A DNA stretch of 35,859 nt, taken from positions 1 through 35,859 of the IMG/VR virus record IMGVR_UViG_3300043446_004321; one strand, given 5' to 3'. This stretch comes from a virus. The notes under the pieces are model-generated. The model saw nothing but the letters and a program-made list of their open reading frames with translations. It made no database searches and was not told where the DNA came from. Each line of letters starts with the position of its first letter. Within the stretch, counting starts at the first letter, position 1. Shown here piece after piece: positions 1-6,383 of this stretch. Made by a program: the position numbers and the translations under genes.

Positions 1-6
1 AAACAT
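1..6 (-). CDS. Start of a gene running off the left edge
   Basis: Only the first two codons (ATG TTT, read on the minus strand) are inside the window. The start is convincing because an AAAGGAG ribosome-binding site lies 7 bases upstream, preceded by a hairpin leader and a sigma70-like promoter. The product cannot be told. Its leader resembles the one in front of the Hsp20 gene near 15.3 kb, so the two genes may share regulation. Confidence 0.6.
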
Positions 7-34
7 ATGGTTCTCCTTTAAAAGCAAGTTTACT

Positions 35-62
35 ATAGGACCCGACCTATTCAGCGTCCTAT
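35..62 (-). promoter_or_regulatory. 5'-leader hairpin with GGTCGGG loop (copy 1)
   Basis: A perfect 7-bp stem (ATAGGAC/GTCCTAT) encloses a 14-base loop containing GGTCGG. It lies between a promoter and the AAAGGAG site of the left-edge gene. A second hairpin with the same stem length, loop length and GGTCGGGTC core but different, still complementary, stem bases precedes the Hsp20 gene. That covariation suggests a conserved cis-acting RNA element. Confidence 0.5.
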
Positions 63-67
63 GCAGT

Positions 68-97
68 ATTATATATGAAAAAAATACCAGAAATCAA
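68..97 (-). promoter_or_regulatory. Sigma70-like promoter for the left-edge gene
   Basis: Read on the minus strand there is TTGATT, an 18-base spacer and TATAAT. The start of transcription would fall just before the hairpin at 35-62, so the hairpin would form the 5' end of the message. Confidence 0.5.
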
Positions 98-163
98 TGG
101 TTTTTTCTAGTGTGCAAACACTAAAAACATAACTACTAGATCAACATAAAAGGAGACACTACA

Positions 164-784
164 ATGTTAGATATTTTCCGAGGCATAGACCGGGTCATGA
201 TGGCCAAATTGGTTGCCCTACACATAGCGGTGATTGTGATCAGCAACGCACTGGTTTCAATTCCAGTGGAAATTTTGGGAGTGAAGTTGACCTGGGCGGC
301 ATTTACATTTCCCCTGGTAATTTTGGCCACTGACCTAACAGTACGTTTGTTGGGCAAACACATCGCCAGAGCCACTATCGCAGCCGCATATCCCTTGGCA
401 ATCATTGGCAGTATTGCTGTGGTGCTAGCCGAAGGTGCACCACAAAGTGTTGCCTTACGTATTGGCTTTGCGTCGGCCACTGCCTATTTGATTGGCACCA
501 TGCTGGATGTCTATGTGTTCCAATGGGTACGAGAAAAGTTTACCAAACAATGGTGGGCGGCTCCTGCGTTGTCAATGGTGGCAGCAAACTTCATTGACAG
601 TTACACATTCTTCTCTGTGGCATTCTATCAAAGCGCCAATGAATACATGGCAGCAAACTGGAGCGAAATCGCAATGAGTCAAAGTTGGCTCAAGATTGCA
701 GTTGGTTTTATTTTGTTCTTGCCCGCTTATGGTGTTCTGTTGAACTACCTTAAGAAGCGATTGGCCGATACAGAACAGGGTTAA
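164..784 (+). CDS. yhhQ: VUT-family queuosine precursor transporter (YhhQ/QueT-like)
   Basis: A 206-residue polytopic inner-membrane protein. The order of its segments matches E. coli YhhQ along the whole length: the SNALVSIPVEILG segment, TWAAFTFPLVILATDLTVR, the GTMLDVYVF block, WWAAPALSMVAANFIDS, and the C-terminal FFLPAYGVLLN-like block. YhhQ takes up 7-deazapurines (preQ0/preQ1) used for tRNA queuosine; in phages such bases can also be used for DNA modification, but no deazaguanine biosynthesis or DNA-insertion gene is visible in this window. The start has a strong AAAAGGAG site. A small GCAA-loop hairpin (108-123) lies in the upstream leader. Confidence 0.88.
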   Translation: MLDIFRGIDRVMMAKLVALHIAVIVISNALVSIPVEILGVKLTWAAFTFPLVILATDLTVRLLGKHIARATIAAAYPLAIIGSIAVVLAEGAPQSVALRIGFASATAYLIGTMLDVYVFQWVREKFTKQWWAAPALSMVAANFIDSYTFFSVAFYQSANEYMAANWSEIAMSQSWLKIAVGFILFLPAYGVLLNYLKKRLADTEQG

Positions 785-789
785 ATACT
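781..789 (+). promoter_or_regulatory. T4-like late promoter TTAAATACT
   Basis: The motif overlaps the stop codon of the transporter gene and directly precedes the small basic protein gene. It matches other TAAATAC copies at 1062 and 1662 in front of the next two genes, giving each plus-strand gene here its own late promoter. Confidence 0.5.
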
Positions 790-804
790 CACAAGGAGAT
801 GTTT

Positions 805-1029
805 ATGTTAAACAAAATCAAGGAATTCTTTTTTGGTAAGCCAGTCGCACCAGCGCCCGAGGCACCATACAAGGTTGAAGCGCCTGTTGTGCAGGAGTCC
901 GTACCGGCTGCACCCGCAAAGGAGGTGACTTCTGAAACTGCTTCTAAACCTGCCAAAGCCAAAAAGGCTTCCGCCGAAAAACCACCGGCAGCGCGAAAAC
1001 CCAGAGCCAAAAAAACGCCTGCAAAATAA
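805..1029 (+). CDS. Small Ala/Pro/Lys-rich basic protein
   Basis: A 74-residue protein. Start 805 is preferred to the ATG at 799 because AAGGAG at 793-798 leaves proper spacing only for 805. The first 10 residues may form a short amphipathic helix (MLNKIKEFFF). The rest is low-complexity: Pro/Ala/Glu in the middle, then a Lys/Ala/Pro C-terminus like histone H1 or AlgP tails. This composition suggests nucleic-acid binding or a disordered linker. No family can be named. It ends at a strong terminator. Confidence 0.7.
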   Translation: MLNKIKEFFFGKPVAPAPEAPYKVEAPVVQESVPAAPAKEVTSETASKPAKAKKASAEKPPAARKPRAKKTPAK

Positions 1030-1031
1030 AC

Positions 1032-1053
1032 AAGCCCCGCAAGGGGCTTTTTT
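1032..1053 (+). terminator. Rho-independent terminator
   Basis: AGCCCC and GGGGCT form a 6-bp GC-rich stem with a GCAA tetraloop, followed by six T. It sits 3 bases after the stop codon of the small basic protein. Confidence 0.9.
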
Positions 1054-1061
1054 ATTGTCCA

Positions 1062-1070
1062 ATAAATACT
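1062..1070 (+). promoter_or_regulatory. T4-like late promoter ATAAATACT
   Basis: It lies right after the terminator and 19 bases before the start codon of the DUF4337-like gene, with an AAGGAG site between. It closely matches T4 late promoters. Confidence 0.6.
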
Positions 1071-1088
1071 AAAAAGAAGGAGTCAACC

Positions 1089-1634
1089 ATGGCAGAACAA
1101 AAACAACTATCACGCAGTGAACGCGAAGCACTGATCAAAGACAAAGCAGGATGGGTTATCGTTGTGCTGGCCGCACTACTGGCCATCAACACATACCTGG
1201 GCAACGGCAACTCAGGCAAGGTATTGAACAACACCATTGATGCCAACAATACCTGGGCATTTTACCAGGCCAAATCAATCAAAGGCACACTGGCAGAAAT
1301 GGCACTGGACGATGCTATGGCTCGCCGGGACACAGCCAAAGTAGCCGCACTCAGCAAGAAAATTGCAAGATATGAGTCAGATCCCGAAACAGGCGAAGGC
1401 AAAAAAGAACTCATGGCCAAGGCCCGTGCTTTGGAAGCAGATCGTGCTGTGGCCAAATCACGCAGTCCGTGGTATACATTTGCAGGCTCCCTGTTTCAAA
1501 TTGCCATTGTGTTGTTATCGGCTAGTATATTGGCTGTGAACAACAGATTATATGTGGCCAGTTTATGGGTAGGCGGCAGCGCCATGATTCTCATGAGTCA
1601 AGCCATCTGGCTTTGGATACCTGCTATACTCTAA
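1089..1634 (+). CDS. DUF4337-like membrane protein
   Basis: A 181-residue protein with a charged cytoplasmic N-terminus, one transmembrane segment near residues 21-37, and a periplasmic or coiled-coil middle that starts with the typical NNTWAFYQAKSIKG block. This is followed by a charged helical stretch (about 75-122) and two more transmembrane segments to the C-terminus. The WAFYQAKSIK signature and topology fit the DUF4337 family, whose function is unknown. A good AAGGAG site precedes the start. It has its own late promoter, so a virion or late membrane role is possible but unproven. Confidence 0.75.
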   Translation: MAEQKQLSRSEREALIKDKAGWVIVVLAALLAINTYLGNGNSGKVLNNTIDANNTWAFYQAKSIKGTLAEMALDDAMARRDTAKVAALSKKIARYESDPETGEGKKELMAKARALEADRAVAKSRSPWYTFAGSLFQIAIVLLSASILAVNNRLYVASLWVGGSAMILMSQAIWLWIPAIL

Positions 1635-1661
1635 CCCAAGTTAATTCAACACCAGTGTACT

Positions 1662-1692
1662 GTAAATACTTTGACCCGCCGGCGTAGCGGGT
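1662..1692 (+). promoter_or_regulatory. Late promoter followed by a leader hairpin
   Basis: GTAAATACT (1662-1670) is followed by a 6-bp stem ACCCGC/GCGGGT (1674-1692, loop CGGCGTA). With T4 spacing the transcript would begin at about 1674, exactly at the hairpin. A GGAG ribosome-binding site and the start codon at 1708 follow. 5'-terminal hairpins can protect mRNA. Confidence 0.5.
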
Positions 1693-1707
1693 TGGAGTAT
1701 TACAAGA

Positions 1708-2487
1708 ATGGATCCATTAACACTGTTTGCCTTGGCCAATGGCGCAGTTCAGGCTGTCAAAAAAGGCTGTCAACTTTACAAAGATATCAAGGGCGCGGCT
1801 GGCGATGTCAAAGCCGTGCTCAAGGATCTTGACGACCAATTTCACAGTGCCTACGAAGCCAAAGGCAAAACACCCACAGTTGAACAACGCAATCAGTTTG
1901 TCAAAGAAAAAAATCGTGTTATCGAACTAAACAAACAACAGGGCGACGTTGCAGGCATCTATACCGAACTTGGAGACAAATTAGGCGAGTACTATGACAA
2001 TTATTACAAATGCATTGCTATCTTTGAACAGCAGGAAAAACATGATCAACATGAAATTTATCAAGGTGATGCCAGTCTGGGTAAACGTGCCTTACAGCGT
2101 GTACTGATGCGTAAACAACTGGAGCAAATGGGCACAGAACTGAGAGAGACCATGGTGTACCAATCACCTCCTGAACTAGGGGCACTGTTCAGCGAAGTTG
2201 AAGAAATGATGAAAATCATGGGGGTACAGCAAAAGATTTTGATTGCCCGACAGTTAAAAGAAGATCATGCCAAAGCGGTGCGTAGACGTAGACGCATGGA
2301 TGCTGTCTGGGCCAACGCTATCTGGGGAGTAGCGGGGATAATTATTTCCAGTGCCATTGGCCTTATGTTTGCTTTTGTTATCCAGGACCGAATTGAAAAA
2401 TATCCTCAATTGGGCACAGATATCATACCCAAGTCTGAGGCACAGCGACGATACGATGCCTTGCCCAAGAAGTATATAGGAAGATAG
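1708..2487 (+). CDS. Coiled-coil membrane protein of marine T4-like phages
   Basis: A 259-residue protein of unknown function. An N-terminal amphipathic region (MDPLTLFALANGAVQAVKKG) is followed by a long, highly charged helical region (about 40-190) likely to form coiled coil. A basic cluster (VRRRRRMD, about 190) precedes a single transmembrane segment near 203-225 and a short tail. The basic run before the helix suggests an inner-membrane protein with most of its mass in the cytoplasm. It reads like a conserved gene of aquatic T4-like phages, but a name would be guesswork. Confidence 0.7.
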   Translation: MDPLTLFALANGAVQAVKKGCQLYKDIKGAAGDVKAVLKDLDDQFHSAYEAKGKTPTVEQRNQFVKEKNRVIELNKQQGDVAGIYTELGDKLGEYYDNYYKCIAIFEQQEKHDQHEIYQGDASLGKRALQRVLMRKQLEQMGTELRETMVYQSPPELGALFSEVEEMMKIMGVQQKILIARQLKEDHAKAVRRRRRMDAVWANAIWGVAGIIISSAIGLMFAFVIQDRIEKYPQLGTDIIPKSEAQRRYDALPKKYIGR

Positions 2488-2628
2488 TCAATGTCTATGA
2501 GTGATCCAGTAGGCCAACCCCAGCGCCACTGCTCCTGAGAACACAAGAATTAACAAGGTAACGCCCAGTACTTTTCCAACTGGCGTTTCGTTTATAAGAT
2601 CATTTAGTTCTTCAAAAATACTACTCAT
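2488..2628 (-). CDS. 46-residue single-pass membrane protein
   Basis: A short gene found by reading the gap. The N-terminus (MSSIFEELNDLINETPVGK) is acidic and soluble, followed by one transmembrane helix (about residues 20-42) and a WITHRH tail. A late promoter (TTAAATAC, 2634-2641) ends 5-6 bases before the ATG, so the message would be almost leaderless; no ribosome-binding site is seen. It converges with the preceding plus-strand gene with no gap. Function unknown; a holin-like or membrane-anchoring role is only a possibility. Confidence 0.6.
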   Translation of the reverse strand: MSSIFEELNDLINETPVGKVLGVTLLILVFSGAVALGLAYWITHRH

Positions 2629-2633
2629 AGAAA

Positions 2634-2641
2634 GTATTTAA
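2634..2641 (-). promoter_or_regulatory. T4-like late promoter (leaderless gene)
   Basis: TTAAATAC on the minus strand. With the T4 spacing of six bases from the last A, transcription starts at 2629, one base before the ATG of the 46-residue gene. Confidence 0.5.
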
Positions 2642-2672
2642 ATTTGCTTGCTTAAAATAAAAGCACATACAT

Positions 2673-3395
2673 ATGAGTAAATACGCCATGATAGAAATAA
2701 TCGCAACCTTGGTAATGACACACATTACCATTGTTTGTGTCACGCTGTATTTGCATCGTGGCCAAGCACACCGAGGCATAGAGTTTCATCCTGTGTTAGA
2801 ACACTTTATGCGAGCCTGGTTATGGCTCACCACAGGTATGGTAACCAAGCAATGGGTAGCCATACATCGCAAACATCATAGACACAGCGACCAGCCAGGG
2901 GATCCACACTCACCACATGTGTATGGAATTGGTCGAGTATTTTTCAAAGGAGCATGGTTGTACAATGACGCGGCAAAAGATCAAACAATGGTTGATACAT
3001 ACGGTAGTGGTACTCCTGCTGATTGGTTGGAGCTTCACTTATACCAGCCTCACAGTAGACTTGGCATTGGCCTTCTCCTTGTGCTCAACACCCTAGTATT
3101 CGGCTGGTGGGGTCCAGTGATATGGGCAGTACAAATGATCTGGATTCCATTCTGGGCTGCTGGCGTGATAAACGGAATAGGACACTGGTGGGGGTATAGA
3201 AATGGCCAAACTAAAGATCGTAGTCGTAATATTGTGCCTTGGGGTATTGTTATTGGCGGTGAAGAACTGCACAACAATCACCACTTGGAACCAGCGAGTG
3301 CCCGCCTCTCTAAAAAGTGGTGGGAGTTTGATATAGGCTGGATGTGGTTGACTGTGTTTAGAACACTAGGGCTTGCCAGACTTCGCAACGCCTAG
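2673..3395 (+). CDS. Fatty-acid (acyl-CoA/acyl-lipid delta-9) desaturase
   Basis: A 240-residue integral membrane di-iron desaturase. All three histidine boxes are present: HRGQAH (H28, H33), HRKHH (H65, H68, H69) and HNNHH (about H200-H204). Four or so hydrophobic helices surround them. Such enzymes insert a cis double bond into fatty acyl chains using O2 and reducing power; the electron donor would come from the host. It is shorter than typical bacterial DesC (about 300) but has the full catalytic core. The likely phage role is to change host membrane fluidity during infection. No strong ribosome-binding site is seen upstream. Confidence 0.87.
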   Translation: MSKYAMIEIIATLVMTHITIVCVTLYLHRGQAHRGIEFHPVLEHFMRAWLWLTTGMVTKQWVAIHRKHHRHSDQPGDPHSPHVYGIGRVFFKGAWLYNDAAKDQTMVDTYGSGTPADWLELHLYQPHSRLGIGLLLVLNTLVFGWWGPVIWAVQMIWIPFWAAGVINGIGHWWGYRNGQTKDRSRNIVPWGIVIGGEELHNNHHLEPASARLSKKWWEFDIGWMWLTVFRTLGLARLRNA

Positions 3396-3396
3396 T

Positions 3397-3714
3397 TTAG
3401 GTTGTTGCAGAATTTTTAGAATCAGTCAACTGTTTTCTTAGACTGTGATAATCTTCCAAGGTAGAGATAGCAGGAACTTCGGATCGAGCATAGGCCGGTG
3501 GAATAGTTTGCCATTCCGCTTCACTCACACCCGACACAATCATGGCAGTGTATTCATGACCATCACTGGTGTGCAATTGTACTCGTTCAAAACTGTTGGG
3601 ATTTTTAGCCACGCTCAACAAAGCATGTGCTAAATTTCTCAAGGCCACAGGATCTGCAACTATGTGTAGGTCCTGTTGTGGTTCACTGTGTGGATATACG
3701 TGTAGTCGTGACAT
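3397..3714 (-). CDS. Conserved phage protein, unknown function
   Basis: A 105-residue soluble acidic protein (MSRLHVYPHSEPQQDLHIVAD...). The ATG at 3714 shares a base with the TGA of the polymerase gene upstream (TGATG), so it is translationally coupled to it. A TTG three bases earlier could also initiate. The block SFERVQLHTSDGHEYTAMI suggests a small alpha/beta fold, but no motif identifies it. The tight coupling hints at an accessory role with the polymerase; this is inference only. Confidence 0.7.
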   Translation of the reverse strand: MSRLHVYPHSEPQQDLHIVADPVALRNLAHALLSVAKNPNSFERVQLHTSDGHEYTAMIVSGVSEAEWQTIPPAYARSEVPAISTLEDYHSLRKQLTDSKNSATT

Positions 3715-5390
3715 CAATCAATGTGTGCTATTTCTTGCAATCGCATGCGTTTGCTTTTGTATACTTTAACACATTCTGAACTGTTGGTAAAGTCCAATCG
3801 GCCCTTTCCCCACAATATCGGTTGATCTGCAAATGAAATAGCATGAGGCAATATCACATCAAGATAACGTCCATTGCCGGTGCCCAGTGTAGCAAAGGTT
3901 ATGTAGTCTTTGGCACCGCTTTTGAACACACGATAGTTGGCCACTAGGCCCAGAAACTCTACTTCTCCGGGTCGTCGAATTTCGGTACAGGCTGGAATAA
4001 ATCTGCCGCTGGTCCAGCGTCCAGTACGTGCCAGTTCTTCACACTCGCCACCTTCCAGGGGCGCATGCACAGCGCCGGCTAACTTGGCTTCTTGCCAGTA
4101 TACCCAGTGCGCATAACTGCCTTCACAATGCTTCAAACAGGCCTGCCAAAATTTCTTAGGATTGTGTGCTTTTTGATAGGCCAATGCCCAAATCAATCTG
4201 CCAAGATTGGTAGCATGGGCGCGGCAAAGACCAAAGTGGCTGAGTTCTCTCAGTGCGGCCAGCACACTGTCTCGTTTGGGATGGTCTCCGACCAACTGCA
4301 TGAACTCATAGATTTTTTCTTCGTTGCGTTTGGCAAATGCTCGTCGCCACATGTCTGCGGTGTACATGTCGCACTCCAAGATGTCGGCTATCATGGTTAT
4401 AGCATCATCTTCAAATACCACTGTGTCGTGTTGTATGGTATCAGCACTCCAATCCTGGAACGCACTGGCTCGCCTACGACCTTGCGTGGCCACTGGGCGT
4501 ATCAAGGCTGTGGCCAAGGTACAGTCACTACGGCTTTTTACTTTGAGTGCTCTAAACAAGCGTTTCATAGCCGGTGATTCGCCCTGAGTCACGCCCAGTA
4601 CATCACCACGACCCAGTAAGTCGCTGGTGGCTTCGTCGTACTCAGGATAGTCAGTTAGTGGTCGTTGATCAATTTCCCACAGTTGACTCAGGCCTCGATT
4701 GGCCAAGATATCAATTTTGAAATGCTCAAGATCTTCTGTTTCGTATTTGTCCAACAGGATTTGATTTTCACCGTTGATCAGGCTCCGGGGCACAGCACGA
4801 TCAAAAATCAGTATGCCGCCGCAATGTTTTGAGATACAACGTTTTTTGCCCATGAGTTTGGCCGCCACTCGTTCTGCTTCGGCTATTTCTTCTGGAGGCA
4901 ACACTTGATTAAATTCAAATCCGCGCCGGAGTGTGCCTTTGGCTCCTAATCTTTTTGCCGCTTCTCGTTTGGCGGATTTTTCTTTGTACATCACATAGTT
5001 TGACACTCGCGCACTTTGTCCGGGCCAGCGTCGGAATATGCGATTCATCACAGTTTCTTGTTGCCAGTGCGGGAAGTCCAAATCGATATCAGGAAGATCA
5101 TCGCGTTTGGGATTCATGAAACGTGCTATGGGAATGTTCTCTGCCACAGGATCTAAATCGCTGATGCCTAGTAGCCAGCACACCAGACTTGAGCCTGCTG
5201 ATCCTCTGGTGATGTGCGGTATGTCTGTGGTGAGATCCAGGATTTCTCTCACTCGTAAAAAATGCCGAGAAAAGTTTTGATCTCTTATTAGTTCTAGTTC
5301 TTCTGCCAGTCTGTCTGCGTAGCGTGGGTCTTGGGGTAGTGGTCTTCTAAATTGTTGTACAAGTTGTTCAAGTTCTCTATATCTGTCCAT
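3714..5390 (-). CDS. dnaE: Compact C-family DNA polymerase (DnaE-like core without PHP domain)
   Basis: A 558-residue protein matching the polymerase core of bacterial Pol III alpha. Landmarks in order are RGSAGSSLVCWLLGISDLDP (nucleotide-binding palm segment), PDIDLDF (two catalytic aspartates, like PDFDVDF in E. coli), HFKIDILANRGL (third catalytic aspartate, like KFDFLGL), TQGES-AMKRL, and a fingers region with DMWRRAFAKRNEEKI and SHFGLCRAHATNLGRL. A short OB-like C-terminus follows. It starts at the palm: the N-terminal PHP domain (about 270 residues in E. coli) and the C-terminal tau-binding region are missing, so it is about half the normal 1,100-1,200 residues. It could be a replicative or, like DnaE2, a translesion polymerase. 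Confidence 0.85.
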   Translation of the reverse strand: MDRYRELEQLVQQFRRPLPQDPRYADRLAEELELIRDQNFSRHFLRVREILDLTTDIPHITRGSAGSSLVCWLLGISDLDPVAENIPIARFMNPKRDDLPDIDLDFPHWQQETVMNRIFRRWPGQSARVSNYVMYKEKSAKREAAKRLGAKGTLRRGFEFNQVLPPEEIAEAERVAAKLMGKKRCISKHCGGILIFDRAVPRSLINGENQILLDKYETEDLEHFKIDILANRGLSQLWEIDQRPLTDYPEYDEATSDLLGRGDVLGVTQGESPAMKRLFRALKVKSRSDCTLATALIRPVATQGRRRASAFQDWSADTIQHDTVVFEDDAITMIADILECDMYTADMWRRAFAKRNEEKIYEFMQLVGDHPKRDSVLAALRELSHFGLCRAHATNLGRLIWALAYQKAHNPKKFWQACLKHCEGSYAHWVYWQEAKLAGAVHAPLEGGECEELARTGRWTSGRFIPACTEIRRPGEVEFLGLVANYRVFKSGAKDYITFATLGTGNGRYLDVILPHAISFADQPILWGKGRLDFTNSSECVKVYKSKRMRLQEIAHID

Positions 5391-5422
5391 CTGTTGCTGC
5401 CTTTGGTGTTGCTTTAGGCAGA

Positions 5423-5430
5423 TATTTATA
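5423..5430 (-). promoter_or_regulatory. T4 consensus late promoter TATAAATA
   Basis: A perfect TATAAATA on the minus strand, 33 bases upstream of the polymerase start codon. A 6-bp inverted repeat (CTGCCT/AGGCAG, 5397-5421) overlaps the predicted transcript start and would partly form in the leader. Confidence 0.7.
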
Positions 5431-5464
5431 GACTAGGATTTGACAGGATAAAGTTTTGGAGAGA

Positions 5465-6127
5465 CTATTTTGTTGCAAACAACTGATCCACAAAGTCCAG
5501 CAACAGCGTATGGTGTTGACCTCTGTGGTAACGGCCTCGCATCCAGGAATAACTGTCATACCAAAATTCTTCGCTTTCAGGATGACAACCAATCAAGCCA
5601 ATGTTGTTTTGTACAATAGCCATGGCATCGCCATTCATGTAAGTGGCCACAGTCTTAAACCTGTTGCGATCGCCTACCAAGGCACAGCCATCGTAAAAAA
5701 ACATTTTCCATGGCTCAACATTTCCGTAACGGTCCCGCCATAGCACTGGCAAGTTCTTGGCATGTGGGCGACGTGTGTCTGTTCCTGGACGACGAATATA
5801 TTGTACAGCATCTACACCGTCTAGGATGTTGAGATATGCACTTCCGGCCCAATATGCGCCCATGCATATACCCAGATATCTTCCGCCGCCAGCAACAAAT
5901 TCACGCACACGTTCGGCACTGTGTTTGAATAACTTGTCAAAGGTGTCAGCATCACCTATACCGCCGGGCACAGCAATCATGTCTACATCATCAAAGAAAA
6001 CATCTTCCAGGGGATTACGACCAAAGATTTTGAACTTGTAGTAGTCGCCCAGTGCTCGCATCAGCCCATTGCCACTTTGAACGCTACATCTGGGATCATG
6101 CAAGAATAGAGCAATTGTGGGTTTCAT
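5465..6127 (-). CDS. Class I glutamine-amidotransferase-like (BPL_N domain) protein
   Basis: A 220-residue cytoplasmic protein with a flavodoxin-like fold. It has the oxyanion loop PGGIGDAD, the nucleophile elbow GICMGAYWAG with its Cys, and GCHPESEE with the His and Glu expected of the triad. This arrangement resembles the biotin-protein-ligase N-terminal family (BPL_N) more than true glutamine amidotransferases. The substrate is unknown. It sits 3 bases downstream of a 51-residue gene and is probably cotranscribed with it. It could act as a small hydrolase on host metabolites or peptides; that is inference. Confidence 0.75.
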   Translation of the reverse strand: MKPTIALFLHDPRCSVQSGNGLMRALGDYYKFKIFGRNPLEDVFFDDVDMIAVPGGIGDADTFDKLFKHSAERVREFVAGGGRYLGICMGAYWAGSAYLNILDGVDAVQYIRRPGTDTRRPHAKNLPVLWRDRYGNVEPWKMFFYDGCALVGDRNRFKTVATYMNGDAMAIVQNNIGLIGCHPESEEFWYDSYSWMRGRYHRGQHHTLLLDFVDQLFATK

Positions 6128-6130
6128 GTT

Positions 6131-6286
6131 CTACTCAGTGTTATTTTTAACAGTTTTTTTGTGTGACTCAGGACCAGTTTCTTTGGCTTTTTGTACCGCT
6201 CGATCACGAGCAGGACTAGATCTATAAGGAGTAGGTGGGGCTGGGGTGTGGGGGTAACGATAGGGTTTTCTTTTGAACCAACTCAT
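6131..6286 (-). CDS. Small Pro/Lys-rich protein
   Basis: A 51-residue basic protein starting MSWFKRKPYRYPHTPAPPTP, rich in Pro, Arg, Lys and Ser and probably disordered. The ATG at 6286 is chosen because a late promoter (6292-6299) puts the predicted transcript start exactly on its A; longer in-frame starts would run through that promoter and through the pstS terminator. Function unknown. Confidence 0.55.
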   Translation of the reverse strand: MSWFKRKPYRYPHTPAPPTPYRSSPARDRAVQKAKETGPESHKKTVKNNTE

Positions 6287-6291
6287 GCAGA

Positions 6292-6299
6292 TATTTATG
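6292..6299 (-). promoter_or_regulatory. T4-like late promoter CATAAATA (leaderless gene)
   Basis: CATAAATA followed by TCTGC and ATG. With T4 late-promoter spacing the +1 base is the A of the start codon. The same TAAATATCTG(C/T)ATG string occurs at 24136-24147. Confidence 0.6.
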
Positions 6300-6311
6300 G
6301 GGCACATGCTC

Positions 6312-6336
6312 AAAAAAATACCCCAAAAATGGGGTA
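6312..6336 (-). terminator. Rho-independent terminator after pstS
   Basis: Read on the minus strand, ATACCCC and GGGGTAT form a 7-bp stem with an ATTTTT loop, followed by a T tract. It lies about 50 bases after the pstS stop codon. Confidence 0.85.
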
Positions 6337-6383
6337 TCTGCTGGTTACGAGTTCCAGCCACACTCCATCATTGTGTGCGATTT

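Noticed and set aside
4092-4577. Long plus-strand reading frame inside the polymerase gene
   Set aside because: It is antisense to a well-conserved enzyme, has no ribosome-binding site, and its protein has no recognisable feature.
5397-5421. Leader hairpin CTGCCT/AGGCAG before the polymerase gene
   Set aside because: With T4 spacing the transcript starts inside the first stem strand, so a full hairpin would not form in the RNA. Mentioned only in the promoter note.
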